Notes: generated by a model not told the origin, from the letters alone. Counted from the first letter of the stretch, positions 21,308-30,259 are shown. The stretch: 43,306 nt of DNA from CBCPMX01 sp965120355 (GCA_965120355.1 CBCPMX010000042.1:1-43306); one strand, 5' to 3'. Translations and numbers: made by a program.

Positions 21308-21742
21308 ATGGCAAAGGTTTTAGCCGTGTGCATCAGTGAAAAAAAGGGCCAGCAGAAGCATCCCATCGATGTGGCGGAGCTGCGGGTGGATCACGGAATC
21401 GTGGGCGACGCTCACGCCGGAAACTGGCACCGGCAGGTAAGCCTGCTGGGCATTGAAAGTGTGCAAAAGGTGCAGGAAAAGATCTCCTTTCAGCTGAAGC
21501 CCGGGGATTTTGCCGAAAACATCCTCACCGAGGGCATCGTGCTCTATACGCTGCCGGTGGGAACCCGTTTGCGCATTGGTCCGGTACTGGCGGAGGTAAC
21601 CCAAATCGGAAAGGAATGCCATTACGGCTGCGCCATCCGGCAGCAGGCCGGAGACTGTGTCATGCCCCGGGAAGGGATTTTTGTCAAAGTGCTGGGACCG
21701 GGCGAGGTCAAGGCTGGCGACGAGATTACGGTCGAGCCGTGA
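21308..21742 (+). CDS. MOSC-domain protein
   Basis: This is a 144-residue single MOSC domain (LRVDHGIVGDAHAG, VSLLGIES, FAENILTEGI, GKECHYGCAIRQQAGDCVMPREGIF). MOSC domains bind Moco or its sulfurated forms in Moco sulfurases and in mARC/YiiM-type proteins. Conserved Cys residues in ECHYGC are the candidate active site. Free-standing MOSC genes next to mog are common in Clostridia; the reaction is not established. GAGGAGG at the end of the previous gene serves its start. Confidence 0.88.
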   Translation: MAKVLAVCISEKKGQQKHPIDVAELRVDHGIVGDAHAGNWHRQVSLLGIESVQKVQEKISFQLKPGDFAENILTEGIVLYTLPVGTRLRIGPVLAEVTQIGKECHYGCAIRQQAGDCVMPREGIFVKVLGPGEVKAGDEITVEP

Positions 21743-21865
21743 ATGGCATGAAGAAAGACAGAAACTTCTGAGCAATCCAGAGGCGCCAATCTGAAAAAAA
21801 GCGCTGAATATGGAAAAGAGACTGGATATGCTGTCAGCAGAGAAGAGATGCCTGGAACACCTCCT

Positions 21866-21897
21866 GGAGCGCTGCGGCCTTGTGGCCGCGGCGCTCC
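21866..21897 (+). terminator. hairpin ending the Moco operon
   Basis: GGAGCGC-T-GCGGCC / GGCCGC-G-GCGCTCC with loop TTGT gives a very stable stem, followed by ATTTATAG. The T-tract is short but the stem and position, about 120 nt after the MOSC stop, suit a terminator. Confidence 0.65.
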
Positions 21898-21937
21898 ATT
21901 TATAGCAATCTTAATTTTTGCAATCCGCTGTGCTATC

Positions 21938-22447
21938 ATGGACAATATTTCGCAGCAGGAGGATGCGGAGCAGTTTGCGTGCTGGATGAACGATGTTGCA
22001 CTGATGGAACTGGCGGCAGGGAATGCACATAAAAACGTAACCATGGAAGGAGAGCGAAAGTGGCTTGCCAACGCTGTTGACAGTAAGGACCCGCATTTTG
22101 CCATCGTATCTCTGGAAGGGGACCGGCTGTTGGGAACTTGCGATCTTGTGACAAATTTGGTAAACCGGACTGCTACTCTGGGCATCTTCCTGGGAGAGAA
22201 GGAGAGTTTTGGCCGGGGCTATGGAACGGAAGCAGTGCGGCTGCTGGTGGGGTATGGCTTTGACCAGCTGGGCCTGCACAACATTGAATTGGGGGTCTAT
22301 GCGTTCAATGCCCGCGCCATCGTATGCTATAAAAAAGTGGGCTTCCGGGAGTATGGCCGCCGCCATCAGTGTTGTTATCTGCGGGGAGAATGGCACGATG
22401 AACTGCGGATGGAACTGCTGCCCACGGACTGGTATGGGCACAAATGA
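21938..22447 (+). CDS. GNAT family N-acetyltransferase, RimJ-like, possibly short at the N-terminus
   Basis: From residue 1 (MDNISQQEDAEQFACWMND) the 169-residue protein follows the RimJ/RimL type: GTCDLVTNLVNRTATLGIFLGEK, the acetyl-CoA loop RGYGTEAVRLLVGYGFDQLGLHNIELGVYAFNARAIVCYKKVGFREYG. The first beta strand normally preceding DAExF is almost missing, no ribosome site precedes 21938, and extending upstream would run into the terminator hairpin. A weak promoter TTAATT-N17-TATCAT overlaps the ATG. The start may be wrong or the gene may be trimmed. Substrate unknown. Confidence 0.72.
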   Translation: MDNISQQEDAEQFACWMNDVALMELAAGNAHKNVTMEGERKWLANAVDSKDPHFAIVSLEGDRLLGTCDLVTNLVNRTATLGIFLGEKESFGRGYGTEAVRLLVGYGFDQLGLHNIELGVYAFNARAIVCYKKVGFREYGRRHQCCYLRGEWHDELRMELLPTDWYGHK

Positions 22448-22451
22448 TGGC

Positions 22452-22480
22452 TTTACATTGTTCGGGCGGATTGCTATAAT
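22452..22480 (+). promoter_or_regulatory. extended -10 sigma-A promoter
   Basis: TTTACA (22452-22457), 17-nt spacer, TATAAT (22475-22480) with TGC directly before the -10. It would drive the ferredoxin-nitroreductase and MATE genes. The terminator hairpin that follows starts at the expected transcription start. Confidence 0.8.
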
Positions 22481-22482
22481 AA

Positions 22483-22510
22483 AACCGCATGGGGTTCCAT
22501 GCGGTTTTTT
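22483..22510 (+). terminator. intrinsic terminator overlapping a transcription start
   Basis: AACCGCATGG-GGTT-CCATGCGGTT followed by a run of six Ts. It ends the GNAT transcript. Because the promoter just upstream starts within the stem, the new transcript would lack the complete hairpin and escape. Confidence 0.85.
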
Positions 22511-22542
22511 GCATGTTTCAGACGAAAGAGGAGGAATTCATC

Positions 22543-23310
22543 ATGATCTCCATTGATGAAACCCGTTGTGTCAACTGCGGAAGTTGTATCCGCAGCTGCT
22601 CCATGGGCGTCCTGGGCGCAGGGGAGAAGGCCCCGCAGATTTTGCCCCGGCGGCGGTGCATTGGCTGCATGCACTGCGTGGCCGCCTGCCCCCAACAGGC
22701 GGTGCTGTGGGACGGGCAGCCGGCCTGTCTGACGCCGCCGGAGGAGCCGGTGGAAAGGCTGGTGATGTCCCGCCGGTCTGTGCGTCACTTCCGGGAGGAG
22801 CCGCCAGACCGGGAGACGCTCCAATGGGCCCTGGATCGGGCCAACTATGCGCCCAGCGGCAAGAACATACACGCCACCGGATGGACGGTGCTGTGGTCCA
22901 AAGAGGTTACTGCCGCCATGACGGACAAAGTATTGCAGTGGTGCGATGAAACCGGCGAAGCGCCGGAGCTGCGCAAGCTCTATGACCGGGGGACCAACCT
23001 GGTGACCTGCGGCGCGCCCTGTGTGCTGTTGGGCTGGTCGCCGGACGACTGCCTCAACCCGGTGGTGGACACGGCGGTGGCCATGACCACAGTGGAGCTG
23101 CTGCTGCGCACACGGGGCCTGGCCAGCTGTTGGGGTGGCTATCTGGTGCAGATTCTCAATGCTGCGCCGGAACTGCTGGCCCAGACGGGCGTCCCGGAGG
23201 GCTGTCACGTCCGGTGCGCGCTGATGGTGGGATATGCGGACCGGGAACGGTATCCCAATATTCCTGTCCGGCCGGCGGCAGAGCCGGTCTGGGTGACCAA
23301 ATTCGATTAA
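22543..23310 (+). CDS. ferredoxin-nitroreductase fusion protein
   Basis: The 255-residue protein has an N-terminal two-cluster ferredoxin (CVNCGSCIRSC and CIGCMHCVAACP, residues 1-60) joined to an FMN nitroreductase domain (SRRSVRHFREEPPDRETL, NYAPSGKN, then LASCWGGYL). The fusion channels electrons from ferredoxin to FMN without a need for NAD(P)H; physiological substrates of this clostridial class are mostly unknown. AGAGGAGG precedes the ATG. It is followed 16 nt later by a MATE exporter, hinting at joint handling of a toxic aromatic or drug. Confidence 0.9.
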   Translation: MISIDETRCVNCGSCIRSCSMGVLGAGEKAPQILPRRRCIGCMHCVAACPQQAVLWDGQPACLTPPEEPVERLVMSRRSVRHFREEPPDRETLQWALDRANYAPSGKNIHATGWTVLWSKEVTAAMTDKVLQWCDETGEAPELRKLYDRGTNLVTCGAPCVLLGWSPDDCLNPVVDTAVAMTTVELLLRTRGLASCWGGYLVQILNAAPELLAQTGVPEGCHVRCALMVGYADRERYPNIPVRPAAEPVWVTKFD

Positions 23311-23326
23311 AGAAGGCGAAACGCGC

Positions 23327-24664
23327 GTGTTTTCCAATCGCGACTTAAAAAAACTGCTGCTCCCCCTGATTGTGGAACAGGTTCTGGGGGCCTTTATGGG
23401 CACTGCCGATACCATGATGGTTTCGGTCGTTGGTGCGGCGTCCATTTCCGGCGTATCCCTGGTCAATTCCATTGATACGTTAATGGTGTACATGTTTTCG
23501 GCTCTGGCTACCGGCGGTACCATCGTCTGCGCGCAGTATCTGGGCGCAAAGGAACGGGAGGGCGCGGACAACGCTGCCAGACAGGTGTATCTGTCCACTT
23601 TTGCCCTGTCCGTGGCGATCATGATTTTCTGCCTTGCGGCCAGGGGACCGCTGCTCCGAATCCTGTTCGGCTCGGTGGAGGACGATGTCATGGAGGCGGC
23701 GCAGACATATTTCTTCATTACGGCGCTGTCCTATCCCTTCATCGCCCTGTATAATGCCGGTGCGGCCCTGTACCGGGCCACGGGCAATTCCAAACTGCCC
23801 ATGCGCATTGCCTTTGCCACAAACCTGCTGAATATTGTGGGCAATTCTGTGCTGATGTTTGTATTTGATATGGGCGTGGCCGGTGCTGCCATCTCCACCA
23901 CGGCATCGCGAATGCTGGGCGCGGTCATCATCCTGGTCATGCAGCAGCGGCCGGCCCAGACGCTGACTGTGGGCAATTATCTGAAGATCCGGCCGGACTG
24001 GCATGTCATTGGTCTGGTACTGAAGATTGGCATTCCCACGGGGCTGGAAAACAGCCTGTTTCAGGTGGGCAAGCTGGCGGTCCAGAGCACCGTCTCCACC
24101 CTGGGTACTGCGGCCATTGCCGCCCAGGCCATGACCATTGTGCTGGAGGGCTTCACCAGTCAACCGTCCATGGCTGTGGGGCTGGCACTGACGACGGTGG
24201 CAGGACAGTGCATTGGCGCAGGACGGCCGGACGAAGCCCGGCGCTATACCAAAAAACTCAGCGTCTGGTCCTGGTTCATTTTGCTGGGGGTCAGTGTCAT
24301 TGTTCTGGCTGCCACATGGCCAGTGACGATTTTGGGCAATATGTCCCAGGAGAGCGCGGCGATGTGCTGGCAAATGATGCTGGTTATCACCATTGTCAAG
24401 CCGCTGGTTTGGGTGCAGGCGTTTACGGTGCCCAATGGCATGCGGGCCGCAGGGGATGTGACCTTTGCCATGCTGGTTTCGGTTGGCTCCATGTGGTTGT
24501 TCCGGGTAGGTGTATGCATTGTGCTGTGCCGGTTCTTTGGGTTTGGGCCCATGGGCGTGTGGATCGGCATGTTTGTGGACTGGTTTGTCCGTGGATGTGT
24601 GTTTTTGGTGCGGTTCCGCAGCGGCAAATGGATTCACAAGGCCCTGGTACAGACTGCTCCATAG
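23327..24664 (+). CDS. MATE family efflux transporter
   Basis: This 445-residue membrane protein has about 12 hydrophobic segments and MATE features in both halves, such as LLPLIVEQVLGAFMGTADTM at the N-terminus and a related GIPTGLENSLFQVGKLAVQ opening the second half. It exports organic cations or drugs using a Na+ or H+ gradient. It uses a GTG start with AGAAGG upstream and is apparently co-transcribed with the ferredoxin-nitroreductase. Confidence 0.92.
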   Translation: MFSNRDLKKLLLPLIVEQVLGAFMGTADTMMVSVVGAASISGVSLVNSIDTLMVYMFSALATGGTIVCAQYLGAKEREGADNAARQVYLSTFALSVAIMIFCLAARGPLLRILFGSVEDDVMEAAQTYFFITALSYPFIALYNAGAALYRATGNSKLPMRIAFATNLLNIVGNSVLMFVFDMGVAGAAISTTASRMLGAVIILVMQQRPAQTLTVGNYLKIRPDWHVIGLVLKIGIPTGLENSLFQVGKLAVQSTVSTLGTAAIAAQAMTIVLEGFTSQPSMAVGLALTTVAGQCIGAGRPDEARRYTKKLSVWSWFILLGVSVIVLAATWPVTILGNMSQESAAMCWQMMLVITIVKPLVWVQAFTVPNGMRAAGDVTFAMLVSVGSMWLFRVGVCIVLCRFFGFGPMGVWIGMFVDWFVRGCVFLVRFRSGKWIHKALVQTAP

Positions 24665-24703
24665 TGCCCCGGCGAGTTTTGGGCCAGGGTATATGGATAA
24701 AAG

Positions 24704-24738
24704 AAGGTCCCATGCGGGAGATTCCCGCATGGGACCTT
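24704..24738. terminator. bidirectional terminator between MATE gene and pgsA
   Basis: A perfect 16-bp stem, AAGGTCCCATGCGGGA with TCCCGCATGGGACCTT, loop GAT. The minus-strand tail CTTTTAT is T-rich; the plus-strand tail is not. It best serves the leftward recA-pgsA transcript. Confidence 0.75.
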
Positions 24739-24750
24739 GTCTGTGTCCGT

Positions 24751-25269
24751 TCAGTTTTTGAAATTAAATATATCCCAGTTTTTCAGGAAATACTCCACGC
24801 CGGAATATACCGTTGTCACCACAATGACGCCGACAATGACACTATTGACCACTTCCGGGATCTGCGGCAGCATAATGATACACAGCCCAACCATGGTGGT
24901 AAATGTCTTGACCTTGCCTGACCAGCCTGCAGCAATGACGCGGCCTCCAGTGACGGCCACCAGCCGCAATCCCATGACGGCGAACTCCCGGGTGAGAACC
25001 ACCATCACCGACCAGGCCGGCATCAGCCCCCATTGGACAAAGACCAGCATAGCGGCCATGACCAGCAGCTTGTCTGCCAAAGGATCCAGAAATTTGCCAA
25101 AAGTGCTGACCTGGTTGTAGTGGCGGGCGATGTAGCCGTCTACAAAGTCGGTGCAGCTGGCAATGATGAAAATGACCAGTGCGGCCAGCCGGTAGCCCAA
25201 CAGGAGCACAACCATAAAAATGGGAATCAGTACGATGCGGGCCAGTGTAACCTTGGAAGCAGTCGTCAT
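24751..25269 (-). CDS. pgsA: CDP-diacylglycerol-glycerol-3-phosphate 3-phosphatidyltransferase
   Basis: This 172-residue membrane enzyme makes phosphatidylglycerol phosphate. The CDP-alcohol phosphatidyltransferase motif D-xx-DG-xx-AR-x8-G-xxx-D-xxx-D is complete (DFVDGYIARH ... FGKFLDPLADKL, about residues 39-66). Several hydrophobic segments follow. The start overlaps the rimO stop by 4 nt, so the two are coupled. A hairpin terminator lies just beyond its stop. Confidence 0.94.
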   Translation of the reverse strand: MTTASKVTLARIVLIPIFMVVLLLGYRLAALVIFIIASCTDFVDGYIARHYNQVSTFGKFLDPLADKLLVMAAMLVFVQWGLMPAWSVMVVLTREFAVMGLRLVAVTGGRVIAAGWSGKVKTFTTMVGLCIIMLPQIPEVVNSVIVGVIVVTTVYSGVEYFLKNWDIFNFKN

Positions 25270-26618
25270 GGTTCTTCCCCCTCTGCAGCAGTGTCCAGGA
25301 TGGCTGTTCCCACCAAGTCGCCGTCCAGAATGTCATGAATTTTTACCGGTACAAAGCTGCCCTCCCGCAGCCGCACCGGGCTGTCAAAGAACACTTTCCC
25401 ATCAATGTCCGGAGAATCGGCGTAGGTGCGGCCAAAATGGCACTCCGCCAGCCGGTCATAGCCCTCGCACAGGACAGTCATAGTCTGACCCAGGCGGCTC
25501 TGGTTGTATGCATCCATGATGCGGGACTGCAGATCCACCAGAAGTTCGGCGCGGCGCTGGGCTACTTCCGTATCAGGATAGTCCATAGCTGCTGCCGGCG
25601 TACCCCCCTCCGGGGAGAAGACAAAGGCGCCGACACGTTCCAGCTTGTGCTTGCGCAGGAACTGACAAAGCTCTTCAAATTCCGCTTCGCCTTCGCCAGG
25701 CAGACCGGCAATGAGGCTGGTCCGCAATACCAGGCCGGGAATCCGGGTGCGAAGCTTGGTAAACAGCTGGTCTAAAAACGCCTTGTCGCCGCGGCGGTTC
25801 ATGCGCTTGAGAATGGTGTCGTTGACGTGCTGAATGGGAATATCCAGATATTTGACGATTTTATCTTCTTTGGCGATGACGTCGATCAGTTCCTCACTGA
25901 TTTCATCTGGATAGAGGTAGTGCAGGCGGATCCATCGCAGCTGGGGAATTTGGCACAGTGCCTGCAGCAGCTCGGCCAACCGGTAGCGGCCATAGCGGTC
26001 AATGCCGTACCGGCTGATATCCTGTGCCACCACAATCAGCTCCTGGACGCCGTTTTCTGCCAGCAGCTTGGCTTCGTCCACCAGTTCTTCAAAGCCGCGG
26101 CTGCGGTACCGGCCCCGCAGATACGGAATGACGCAGAAACTGCACCGGTTGTCACAACCCTCTGCAATTTTTAGATACGCAAAATAGGACGGCGTGGTCA
26201 AAATCCGGCCAGGCTCATCCAGTGCGGCATTGATATCGCCAAACAACCGGGGCGATTTCTCATCCAAGACGTCGTCCACAGCAGAGACAATATCCTGGTA
26301 GCTTCCGCACCCCAGAACGCCGTCCACTTCCGGCAGCTCCTGCATCAGTTCATCGGGATAGCGCTGGGGCAGGCACCCGGCGACGAGAATCTTGCCAATC
26401 TTGCCCTCTTCCTTCAGCTTGCCCAGCTCAATGATCTCGGCAATGGCTTCCGATTTGGCAGAGTCGATGAAGCCGCAGGTGTTGACGACAACCACATCCA
26501 CGTTTTCCACCTTGGTTGTAATCTCATAGCCGGCCTGATCCAGCAAATACAGCATCTGTTCACTGTTGACCTGGTTCTTGGCACAGCCAAGGGACACAAA
26601 GCCGATGGTTTTTGACAT
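25266..26618 (-). CDS. rimO: ribosomal protein S12 methylthiotransferase RimO
   Basis: This 450-residue radical SAM methylthiotransferase modifies Asp89 of ribosomal protein S12. It has the N-terminal UPF0004 domain (IGFVSLGCAKNQVNSEQ; NTCGFIDSAKSEAI; AGCLPQRY), the SAM cluster CDNRCSFCVIPYLRGRYRS, and a C-terminal TRAM domain. RimO is preferred to MiaB because of the S12-type features ASxxD-like GCAKNxVxSE and the short N-terminus. The start at 26618 follows GGAGGAAGC; upstream in-frame codons lack a ribosome site. Confidence 0.94.
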   Translation of the reverse strand: MSKTIGFVSLGCAKNQVNSEQMLYLLDQAGYEITTKVENVDVVVVNTCGFIDSAKSEAIAEIIELGKLKEEGKIGKILVAGCLPQRYPDELMQELPEVDGVLGCGSYQDIVSAVDDVLDEKSPRLFGDINAALDEPGRILTTPSYFAYLKIAEGCDNRCSFCVIPYLRGRYRSRGFEELVDEAKLLAENGVQELIVVAQDISRYGIDRYGRYRLAELLQALCQIPQLRWIRLHYLYPDEISEELIDVIAKEDKIVKYLDIPIQHVNDTILKRMNRRGDKAFLDQLFTKLRTRIPGLVLRTSLIAGLPGEGEAEFEELCQFLRKHKLERVGAFVFSPEGGTPAAAMDYPDTEVAQRRAELLVDLQSRIMDAYNQSRLGQTMTVLCEGYDRLAECHFGRTYADSPDIDGKVFFDSPVRLREGSFVPVKIHDILDGDLVGTAILDTAAEGEEP

Positions 26619-26661
26619 AATTGCTTCCTCCAAAATCGTTGAATGGGACGCCGATTGTTGG

Positions 26662-27288
26662 CTATTCCTCTTCAAGCTCCAGATTTTCACGGTATCGGGT
26701 CAGGGCGCGGCGGATGTCTTCCCAGCTGTGCCCGCGGCGGCACAGTGCGTCCGTGGTTTTTTTCAGGGTTTTTTCATCCGGCCATTGCCCTTGCAGCCGA
26801 CGGTATAGAAATTGGTCGATGGCGTCGTCCGGTTCCGGCAGAGCTGCCAGCGCTTCCTCCCAATAGTCCCGGGGGATTCCTTTCTGATAGAGGATCTGAC
26901 GGATTCGGGACTTGCCATAACCCTTGGCAGCGGCCTGCCGCGCCACACGCATCGCCAGATCGTAGTCATTGACGGCGCCCAACTCCTCCAGCCACTGGGC
27001 GGCCTCGGCGGCATCTTCGGCATCTTCGCCCTTCCGCACCAGCCGGCGCTCCAGCTCCTGCCGGGAGACGGCGGAGGCGGAGACAATGCGAACTGCCCGC
27101 TGACGGGCGTTGGATTGGCGCACGGCCTGCTGCAGGGCCTCCAGTTCTGACGCGTCCAGAAGTTTTCCGGGGTACAGGCTCCAGTCGGCCACCACAGCGG
27201 ATGGAGCCTGCAGCCGTGCACCATTCTCAAAGGTCAGCGTGATACGGGAAGGATCCCGCGGCGACGGCTCCAGCTTTTCAAGCTTCAT
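26662..27288 (-). CDS. recX: RecX, regulator of RecA
   Basis: This 208-residue helical-repeat protein of the RecX family has the signatures SRQELERRLVRKGEDAEDAA, VNDYDLAMRVARQAAAKGYGKSRIRQILYQKGIPRDYW and IDQFLYRRL. RecX caps or destabilises RecA filaments. The ATG at 27288 lies inside the end of recA (11-nt overlap) without a good ribosome site, so it depends on coupling with recA. A TTG two codons upstream is an alternative start. Confidence 0.9.
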   Translation of the reverse strand: MKLEKLEPSPRDPSRITLTFENGARLQAPSAVVADWSLYPGKLLDASELEALQQAVRQSNARQRAVRIVSASAVSRQELERRLVRKGEDAEDAAEAAQWLEELGAVNDYDLAMRVARQAAAKGYGKSRIRQILYQKGIPRDYWEEALAALPEPDDAIDQFLYRRLQGQWPDEKTLKKTTDALCRRGHSWEDIRRALTRYRENLELEEE

Positions 27289-28384
27289 CGTCAAAGTCGT
27301 CGGCAGAGATGTCCACTGCCTTGGAGGCAGTCTTTGCCGCCGGCTTCTTCCTGTTCAGGGCCAGCAGCTTGGGCAGGTCGCGGCGAATGGCCGCTTCCAG
27401 AGTGTCGGCGACCTCCGGGTTTTCCTGCAAATATTTTTTTGCATTGTCTCGGCCCTGGCCAATGCGTTCGCCGCCGATGGAGTACCAGGAACCGCTCTTC
27501 TGTACCAGATCCAGCTGAACGCCCAAGTCCACCAGTTCTCCGGTGCGGGAGATACCCTCGCCATACATAATGTCAAACATGGCCTCCCGGAAGGGCGGCG
27601 CCACCTTGTTTTTGATGACTTTGGCCCGAGTGCGGTTGCCGATAATTTCGGAACCGTCTTTAATCGCTTCTACGCGGCGGATGTCGATGCGGACAGAGGC
27701 GTAAAACTTCAGGGCGTTGCCGCCGGTGGTCGTTTCCGGGTTGCCATACATGACGCCGATTTTCATGCGGATCTGATTGATAAAAATAACTACGCAGTTG
27801 GTCTTGGCGATGGAGCCGGCCAGCTTCCGCAGCGCCTGACTCATAAGCCGGGCGTGGAGGCCCACAAAGGCGTCGCCCATTTCACCCTCGATTTCGGCAC
27901 GGGGCGTCAGGGCCGCTACGGAGTCCACCACCACCACATCCACGGCGCCGGAACGCACCAGGGCATCTGTGATTTCAAGGGCCTGCTCACCGGTATCCGG
28001 CTGAGAGACCAGCATGGAGTCTATGTCCACGCCCAGCGCTGCGGCATAGTTGGGATCCAGGGCGTGCTCGGCATCTACGAAGGCCACTTCGCCGCCCAGC
28101 TTCTGCGCTTCCGCCAAAATATGCAGGGCCAGGGTAGTTTTGCCGGAGGACTCCGGTCCGTAGATCTCGATAATACGGCCACGGGGGACACCGCCGATGC
28201 CCAGGGCCGCATCCAGGTTCAAAGAGCCAGTGGGAATGGCGTCCACCTGCATCTCCGGTTTGTCGCCCAGACGCATGACCGCACCTTTGCCATAGTTTTT
28301 TTCAATCTGGGACAGGGCGGTTTCCAGCGCCTTTTGTTTGTCTTCTGCACGGGTAGGTGCTTCATAGGGGGCGTTTTTTTTCAT
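27278..28384 (-). CDS. recA: recombinase RecA
   Basis: The 368-residue RecA has Walker A GPESSGKT, the LAEAQ and FVDAEHALDP motifs, Walker B VVVVDSVAAL, L2 loop GNPETTTGGNALKFYASVR and the acidic C-terminal tail DDFDDEA. It catalyses strand exchange and LexA cleavage. The start has GAGGAAGTGG upstream. The 55-nt gap before it has no GAAC-N4-GTTC LexA box, so damage control, if any, comes from farther upstream or by another site. Confidence 0.98.
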   Translation of the reverse strand: MKKNAPYEAPTRAEDKQKALETALSQIEKNYGKGAVMRLGDKPEMQVDAIPTGSLNLDAALGIGGVPRGRIIEIYGPESSGKTTLALHILAEAQKLGGEVAFVDAEHALDPNYAAALGVDIDSMLVSQPDTGEQALEITDALVRSGAVDVVVVDSVAALTPRAEIEGEMGDAFVGLHARLMSQALRKLAGSIAKTNCVVIFINQIRMKIGVMYGNPETTTGGNALKFYASVRIDIRRVEAIKDGSEIIGNRTRAKVIKNKVAPPFREAMFDIMYGEGISRTGELVDLGVQLDLVQKSGSWYSIGGERIGQGRDNAKKYLQENPEVADTLEAAIRRDLPKLLALNRKKPAAKTASKAVDISADDFDDEA

Positions 28385-28439
28385 GCTTCCACTTCCTCAA
28401 TTCTGTATGCAATATGTTGAACGCATCTGTCATCACGCA

Positions 28440-29321
28440 TCAATCGCCATCCGTCTCAGGATCCGGCTTACGGGCCATGACCGCCCGTACGATGCCGCCG
28501 GTATCCGACCGGAACACCAAATCTGCAAAGCCCGCCGCTTCCAGCAGTGTGCCCACAGCGGTATGCTGCCCCATGCCGAATTCAAAGAGCAGATAGCCGC
28601 CAGGTTTTATTGCAGGTCCAAAATTCTTCAGAATGGCCCGGTAAAAATCCAATCCGTCCTCGCCGCCATCCAGTGCCAGGTGTGGCTCAAACTCACGGAC
28701 AGAGGGATCCAGCAGTTCCATTTCTGCACGGGTCACATAGGGCGGGTTGGACACAATCATGTCAAACTGGCCCAGGAAAGGGGTGGCCGGCTGCAGGGCG
28801 TCCACCGGCAGACAGTTGACCCGTCCGTTGAGACCAAGATCCCGCACGTTCCGGCGGGCCACACGGATGGCGCCATGCGAAATATCTCCCAAGGTGACTC
28901 TGGCGTCGGCCACAGCCTTGGCAATGGCCAGACCAATGCAGCCGGAACCGGCACACAGGTCTAGAATGCGGGGGTTCTGATCCAGAAACTTTGCTTTGGA
29001 GATGGCCATCTGCGTCACCACCTCTGTGTCGTCTCGGGGAATCAACACATCTGGAGTCACCGTCAGAGTCATACCATGGAACTGCCATTGCCCGGTGAGA
29101 TATGCCAATGGCTCACCGCGGCCGGCCCGTTCCACCAACTCACCGGCTTTTTTCAGCACTGCGTCGGTGGCATACTCCGGAAAGTCCTTGACCAGCTCTG
29201 CCACGGTCTTCCCTGCTGCAAAGGCCACCAGCTCCCGCGCCAGGACGGGCGCGTGGTCCTCTGCTGTTTCCCGCAGGGCGTTGCGCGCAGCCAGATAGAG
29301 CTGCTGGTAGGTTTTTACCAC
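28440..29321 (-). CDS. prmC: peptide chain release factor N5-glutamine methyltransferase PrmC
   Basis: This 293-residue SAM-dependent methyltransferase modifies the GGQ glutamine of RF1 and RF2. It has an N-terminal helical domain (1-85), PRDDTEVV, the SAM motif ILDLCAGSGCIGLAIA and the catalytic SNPPYV. The GTG start at 29321 overlaps the preceding gene by 7 nt. Placing prmC after a YqhQ-like gene is a common Firmicutes pattern. Confidence 0.95.
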   Translation of the reverse strand: MVKTYQQLYLAARNALRETAEDHAPVLARELVAFAAGKTVAELVKDFPEYATDAVLKKAGELVERAGRGEPLAYLTGQWQFHGMTLTVTPDVLIPRDDTEVVTQMAISKAKFLDQNPRILDLCAGSGCIGLAIAKAVADARVTLGDISHGAIRVARRNVRDLGLNGRVNCLPVDALQPATPFLGQFDMIVSNPPYVTRAEMELLDPSVREFEPHLALDGGEDGLDFYRAILKNFGPAIKPGGYLLFEFGMGQHTAVGTLLEAAGFADLVFRSDTGGIVRAVMARKPDPETDGD

Positions 29322-30259
29322 TTATCTGCACCTTCCTGCTCGGGAATCACCAGTTTCAGAGCCTCAATGGCCACTTCAATCATGCTGTCGTCTGGCTCGT
29401 TGGTGGTAAAGTTTTGCAGCCACATGCCGGGAGCAGTGAGAATTCTGGTCAGCCAGTTGTCGTGGCGGCCCACCAGCCGGTTGAATTCATAACTGATACC
29501 CACCACAGGGAACAGCAGCAGCAAATGGATCAACATCCGCAGCAAAGAATTGGACACCGGAATGAATGCGCCCACCAAGATGCTGACAAACAGCACCACG
29601 AACAGGAAGCTGGTCCCGCAACGGGGATGCTGCCGCACCATGGGACGGACGTTTTCCACTGTCAAGGGCAGCTTTGCTTCATAACAGCGAATGGTTTTAT
29701 GTTCTGCTCCGTGGTAGGAAAACACACGACGCATGTCCTTCATACGGGATACTCCGATCATATAGCCGATCAGAATTGCAATTTTCAGACAGCCCTCCAG
29801 CAGGTTCCGCAGGACATACATTTCCCGCACCGGTTGGATCAGCCCCACCAGGAAGGTGGGCAACAGGAAAAACAGCCCCACACTGAACAAGACGCCCAGC
29901 ACCGCAGCGGAATAAATGATGAACTGCTCCAAAGCTTTCGAGCCAAACTTCTTTTCAATCCACTGTTCAAACTTGGTGGGCCCTTCATCTTCGCCCTCTT
30001 CCGGAAAGTAGTCCGCCGAGAACAACAGGGCGCGGACGCCGTTGACTATGGAGCCGCCGAAGTTGAAGATGCCGCGAATCAGCGGCCAGCCCAGAATGGG
30101 GTATTTGTCTTTGATGAATTTTAATTCCGATACCTTGGTGACCAGGCCCTCGGGACTGCGCACGACAATGGCCTGTTTTGACGGACCACGCATCATGATG
30201 CCTTCAATGAGCGCCTGCCCACCGATCATAGTACGGAACTTTTCTTGGTTTTCTGCCAT
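29315..30259 (-). CDS. DUF1385 membrane protein (YqhQ-like)
   Basis: The 314-residue protein has the family opening IGGQALIEGIMMRGP and the signature FSYHGAEHKTIRCYEA, with four or so membrane segments (about 110-135, 150-170, 215-260). The HGAEHK motif suggests a metal site. The family is widespread in Firmicutes, where it is usually beside prmC, prfA or the ribosomal protein L31 gene, and has no established biochemical role. GAGAGGACG precedes the ATG. Confidence 0.9.
   Translation of the reverse strand: MAENQEKFRTMIGGQALIEGIMMRGPSKQAIVVRSPEGLVTKVSELKFIKDKYPILGWPLIRGIFNFGGSIVNGVRALLFSADYFPEEGEDEGPTKFEQWIEKKFGSKALEQFIIYSAAVLGVLFSVGLFFLLPTFLVGLIQPVREMYVLRNLLEGCLKIAILIGYMIGVSRMKDMRRVFSYHGAEHKTIRCYEAKLPLTVENVRPMVRQHPRCGTSFLFVVLFVSILVGAFIPVSNSLLRMLIHLLLLFPVVGISYEFNRLVGRHDNWLTRILTAPGMWLQNFTTNEPDDSMIEVAIEALKLVIPEQEGADKW

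Noticed and set aside
28385..28439. LexA box in front of recA
   Set aside because: No GAAC-N4-GTTC or close variant is present in the short gap.
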